Assembly: GCA_012845835.1 (NCBI GenBank)
Contig: JABAKD010000006.1
Coordinates: forward strand, 9,824,692 to 9,888,691
Length of the DNA: 64,000 nt
Direction: 5' to 3'
Source of the DNA: Undaria pinnatifida
Taxonomy: Eukaryota > Sar > Phaeophyceae > Laminariales > Alariaceae
Made by a program: the position numbers and the translations under genes
In this document: positions 60,901-64,000 of the stretch, one piece after another
How positions within the stretch are numbered: the stretch's first letter is position 1
Layout: each line of letters begins with the position of its first letter
The notes under the pieces: generated by a model
Databases searched by the model: none
What the model saw: only the letters and a program-made list of their open reading frames with translations
Told to the model about the DNA's origin: nothing

Positions 60901-62892
60901 TTAATGCTCTAAATCTGAATCACCTCTTGTTGCAGGAAGCACTGAATCTGTTGTGGAGCCCCTTGCTGTCACATCTCGTTGTTACCACAATAAATATCTG
61001 CAAGCTGGTGGAGGTTTGAACAAACGCTCACACCGTTCCCACACCCCATCGTTATGACCCTCCCCCGTTAGCAAACGCCCTAACTACGGGGCGTCTTTTC
61101 ATGTTGCTTATCACCGGGGACGCTTTAGATAGCGCATACCACCCGCAACAAGTATTGCCGGTGGTGAGATTTTGAAAAGATAAAATCGTATCAGCCGGGT
61201 GTGCTTACTTCCATGTTTTACGGCACATAGCATAGCCTTGTCAACAGCAGCAGCGATACTGAACGTTATGAACACCTTTGAAGAAGTGATATCACCAAAG
61301 AATGGGGGTGTACGAATCGTCGATATCGCACAGCGGCGCAAGAAGTGGCAATGCAGCCAACAGCAACTTCTCCAAACAAGTGGCAGCCTGAAAATTGCGT
61401 TGTCTCTTCAACAACCGAAACTAGGACGCAGTGGCTGTTTTCCCCCAAACTGTACTACATGAACGACATCTGCGACCTAGCGTTGCTGTCAACATTAGAT
61501 TTACAGCAACTGCCCCTCTATGGCACGGCCGTGTGAAGCAGCGCAACAATTACATTCACACATTGGTGCTGGTATGATCGACGCAGCGAAGCCAGAAAAA
61601 TACCACGGTGCCAGCTTGCATTGCAGTCCAGGTGTCTTTGCTATGACACATCGGTGTCCGCAACCACGGTGTACCCACCTTGGAGTCGACGTAGCGTATG
61701 TCCTAACGTTACGGTTGTGTGATCAAAGGCAATTATTTACAAAGAAGTTCACTCATTTCAGCGGTGTAGCAACCGTAGGGCAGAGCCTGCGGTTCCGACC
61801 TCCAACAGCTGCGCAGCAGAAGCAACTGGGATTTTCCTGTATTGATATCACGTCCGGCGGGAAACCGAACCTCGCCGCCTCCGAACCACGGAATTACGGT
61901 GGCAGCACACACGGTGTAGCGAACGTATGGTGATAGCGTACACCGCTGTGAATCCAGCATTGTGGGTGTATCTAACGCAACTATGATGCATTAGTCTCTG
62001 CAGCAACAGCCGTGTAAAACAGCCTGCTTGTGGTTTATGTGCAATTGCTGTACCACCGTTGCCGTGTTGTCATGCGCAAACAGTCACTACGACGACACGC
62101 GTGATATTGAAAGCAGGTGGTAAAAGGCAGCGGTTGGTCTCCTCCACGACGAATACAGACGAAGTTCGACTTGAATGAACCGCGGTGTTTCAACCAATCC
62201 CAAAAAGGTCACAGAGTGTCGTCGGCTACTCTGGCATGGCAACGACGCGTCTGAAATAGCAGTACAGTGCATTGCATAGATGTGCATTTGAGCTTGTCGG
62301 CGGTGGGCGACTGTGGGTCATAACACGCCTTGAACATTGACAGTTCAATGTCTGTGGTTCGTTACGTGTAAGTGTAGAGTCGTTACCGTGGGGCTCATGG
62401 TATCAGTTCCGACGACATCTCCTTGCAGTTCCTCCTTGTAGTTCCGGAGTGCGTTTGTCTACACTGACATGGTTCGTTCACTATCGCACGGAGAAGCGCC
62501 ATGTCATCGGCCACGGATCTCCGCGTCCACATCGAAATAATTCGCTTAATACGTTAAGTTGAACTCCCTTACAAATGTTATCCAATCATATATCCACGGT
62601 TAAAAAGCCCAATGATACGAGAACAGCTGTATACAACCATCAGTAATACCACGTTGGGCTACCAAGCACACGTCGGCTCAGACCGAGTAGCTTTGATATA
62701 ATATAGCTATCCGTACGTTGGGCCGAGATCAAACCCAACAAATCGTACTCAGCTTCATCATACCTAGGATCCAACACGTCTACCGACTTGACCTACGACG
62801 GCCCCGCAGCCGGGTCACCATCAATGCAGGTTAACGCAATCCATGCACGACGTGTCACACCTCCAGCTGCGCATGCATCTTGCCGAACCGCC
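57989..62892. other. Downstream of gene 2: no gene recognised
   Basis: The first part must include the gene 2 3' UTR, whose end is not identified. Open frames (58754-58945 +, 59277-59492 -, 59377-59604 +, 60753-61019 +, 61520-61933 +) show no recognised domain. A short inverted repeat (CTGCTGACT..AGTCAGCAG) lies near 59580-59617. Weak traces of family A ends occur near 60385 and 62377. Confidence 0.4.
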
Positions 62893-63151
62893 GACGCGTG
62901 CTACCTCATATTATAGGTGCACCACTATGTTTATGGTGTTCCTCAATGCGGGTGCCCCTAAGACCTCTCCCAAGCAACTGATTTGGAGAAAAAATAAACT
63001 GCTAGCGGATGAAAAACTTCCATGGCTTAGACTAGATGCACACTGACAGTCATGCAAAAGAAAGTGTCTTTCCGACGATTTCAGGTTAAGGAGCAAAAGT
63101 CATTCAGAAACACATTTTAAAAGAAGTGCTAGCTCTATCCAACAAGCGTTT
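62893..63151 (+). mobile_element. MITE family B, eroded copy
   Basis: Starts GACGCGTGCTACCTCATATT and ends AGCTCTATCCAACAAGCGTT. The interior GTGTTCCTCAATGCGGG, GACCTCTCC, GCGGATGAAAAA, TTCCGACGAT and TCATTCAGAAAC occurs in the same order in the copy at 53931. No target duplication remains. Confidence 0.65.
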
Positions 63152-63429
63152 CCTGACCAAACACAAAATAAACATTACACAGCAGCATCAACCCTGGGAA
63201 TGCGCTGCCCGCAAACATCGTCGACGATGAACCACCCCCACTTGGTGCGCCAGGAACTACCAGCACTCCACCGGTTCTCCGTGTCTGAAAACGTAGAAAT
63301 TCACATAAAACAGAAAATCAGCAACTTAGTAACCGGGACCTGCCCCCACGTCACAACACGACCACAAACGCAGCCCACACCGCTCTACGATCGCCCGCAT
63401 TTGCTCAACCTTCAATCTCAGCGCCTTGA

Positions 63430-64000
63430 ACGCTTTTTATGGCATGTCCTGTTCGTCAAGGAACACGAGCGACAGCGGTTCCCAGGTGCTCTCCTCCTCT
63501 TCCAGGCCTTCACAGGCTACGTCCACAACGAGCTCCGGATGTAGTACCCGCCCTGGTTTTCCAATTGGTGGATAACAGTGAAGAGGTATATTGGTGATCC
63601 TTTAACCTGGTCACCTACGTAAAACCTCATCCTCGTCGCATGGACGTCGCGCGTTTGGTTAGCGACCAAGTTCCGCACCGCACACATTTGCTATTGGGTG
63701 TAGTCGGCAGCACGTCACGGTCTGGCCCAAACACTTATCACCATGCAGTGCCTTCCCTGCATGGACTGAAGCCACCAGAACATGTCTATCTACAGTGAAA
63801 TGCTGCCGAATCTTGTAACGAATGTTGCGCGCTCGGTGACTAAAGCGATCGGCGTCGACGCGTTGCAGCACCGATGCCAGGAGATCCTCTTCGGTGTCAA
63901 CGAATATAATTACCAGCTGTTGCCGCTACTTATGCTTTTCGAGGCAGAAATTAAAACACTATTAATCTCCATCGATGAGAGCAGCAACGGCCTTAGGCGG
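63430..64000 (-). pseudogene. Ty3/gypsy integrase C-terminus with chromodomain, degenerate, cut by window edge
   Basis: Read on the - strand, 63437-63540 encodes ELVVDVACEGLEEEESTWEP and then PLSLVFLD, ending in a stop. This is a chromodomain-like ending (hydrophobic strand, W/EGL, E-rich turn, TWEP). In another frame just upstream, 63517-63686 encodes VRNLVANQTRDVHATRMRFY followed by HQLENQGGYYIRS. This matches the post-integrase segment of Ty3/gypsy chromoviruses. A third frame (63659-63871) gives the stretch before that (VDRHVLVASVHAGK, HGDKCLGQT). At least two frameshifts and internal stops show it is dead. The core integrase, RT and LTRs are not visible and would lie beyond 64000 or are lost. 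Confidence 0.75.

Overview
The window is eukaryotic, intron-rich and repeat-dense. Coding DNA makes up only a few percent of it. The best-supported content is two multi-exon genes on the + strand for secreted, cysteine-rich proteins built from Lin-12/Notch repeats (LNR) and a C-terminal F5/8 type C-like (galactose-binding-fold) domain. Long introns with GT..AG ends, interstitial TTAGGG-type motifs, very long microsatellites, several miniature inverted-repeat (MITE) families and a Ty3/gypsy chromodomain remnant fit a large algal or stramenopile genome. LNR plus F5/8-type extracellular proteins point most naturally to a brown alga (Phaeophyceae). That assignment is inference.

Layout: 3537-16664 holds the 3' end of gene 1. 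Its coding exons are 3537-3931, 14943-15089 and 16641-16664, and the first intron is about 11 kb long and full of repeats. The 5' part of gene 1 must lie before position 1. From 16665 to 44954 (28 kb) I found no gene I can support. It holds a roughly 365-bp TATG array, a roughly 1-kb AGT array, AAC/GAC-rich DNA, MITEs and copies of a C-rich composite repeat. From 44955 to 57988 lies gene 2, complete: ten coding exons, 2193 bp of CDS, 730 residues. It has a signal peptide, seven LNRs each split by a phase-1 intron, five consecutive exons of exactly 243 bp, an F5/8-like domain, and a 24-bp terminal coding exon (seven residues plus stop) that is conserved in gene 1. From 57989 to about 63160 I see only repeats. 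From about 63430 to the end, on the - strand, lies a frameshifted Ty3/gypsy integrase C-terminus with a chromodomain, cut by the window edge.

Genes 1 and 2 are diverged tandem paralogues in the same orientation. About two-thirds of residues are identical by eye over the LNR-to-F5/8 linker and first half of the domain, with identical intron phases. Neither shows a transmembrane segment in the part visible, so they look like secreted matrix or cell-wall proteins rather than Notch-like receptors. The most distinctive observation is the exon-shuffling design: the repeated 81-residue cassette begins and ends inside an LNR, so each domain is completed only by splicing. Three MITE families can be defined from the window alone. 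One has TTAA flanks and CCC..GGG ends (piggyBac type). The other two have short inverted repeats, with 4-bp target duplications visible at the best-preserved copies, including one nested insertion.
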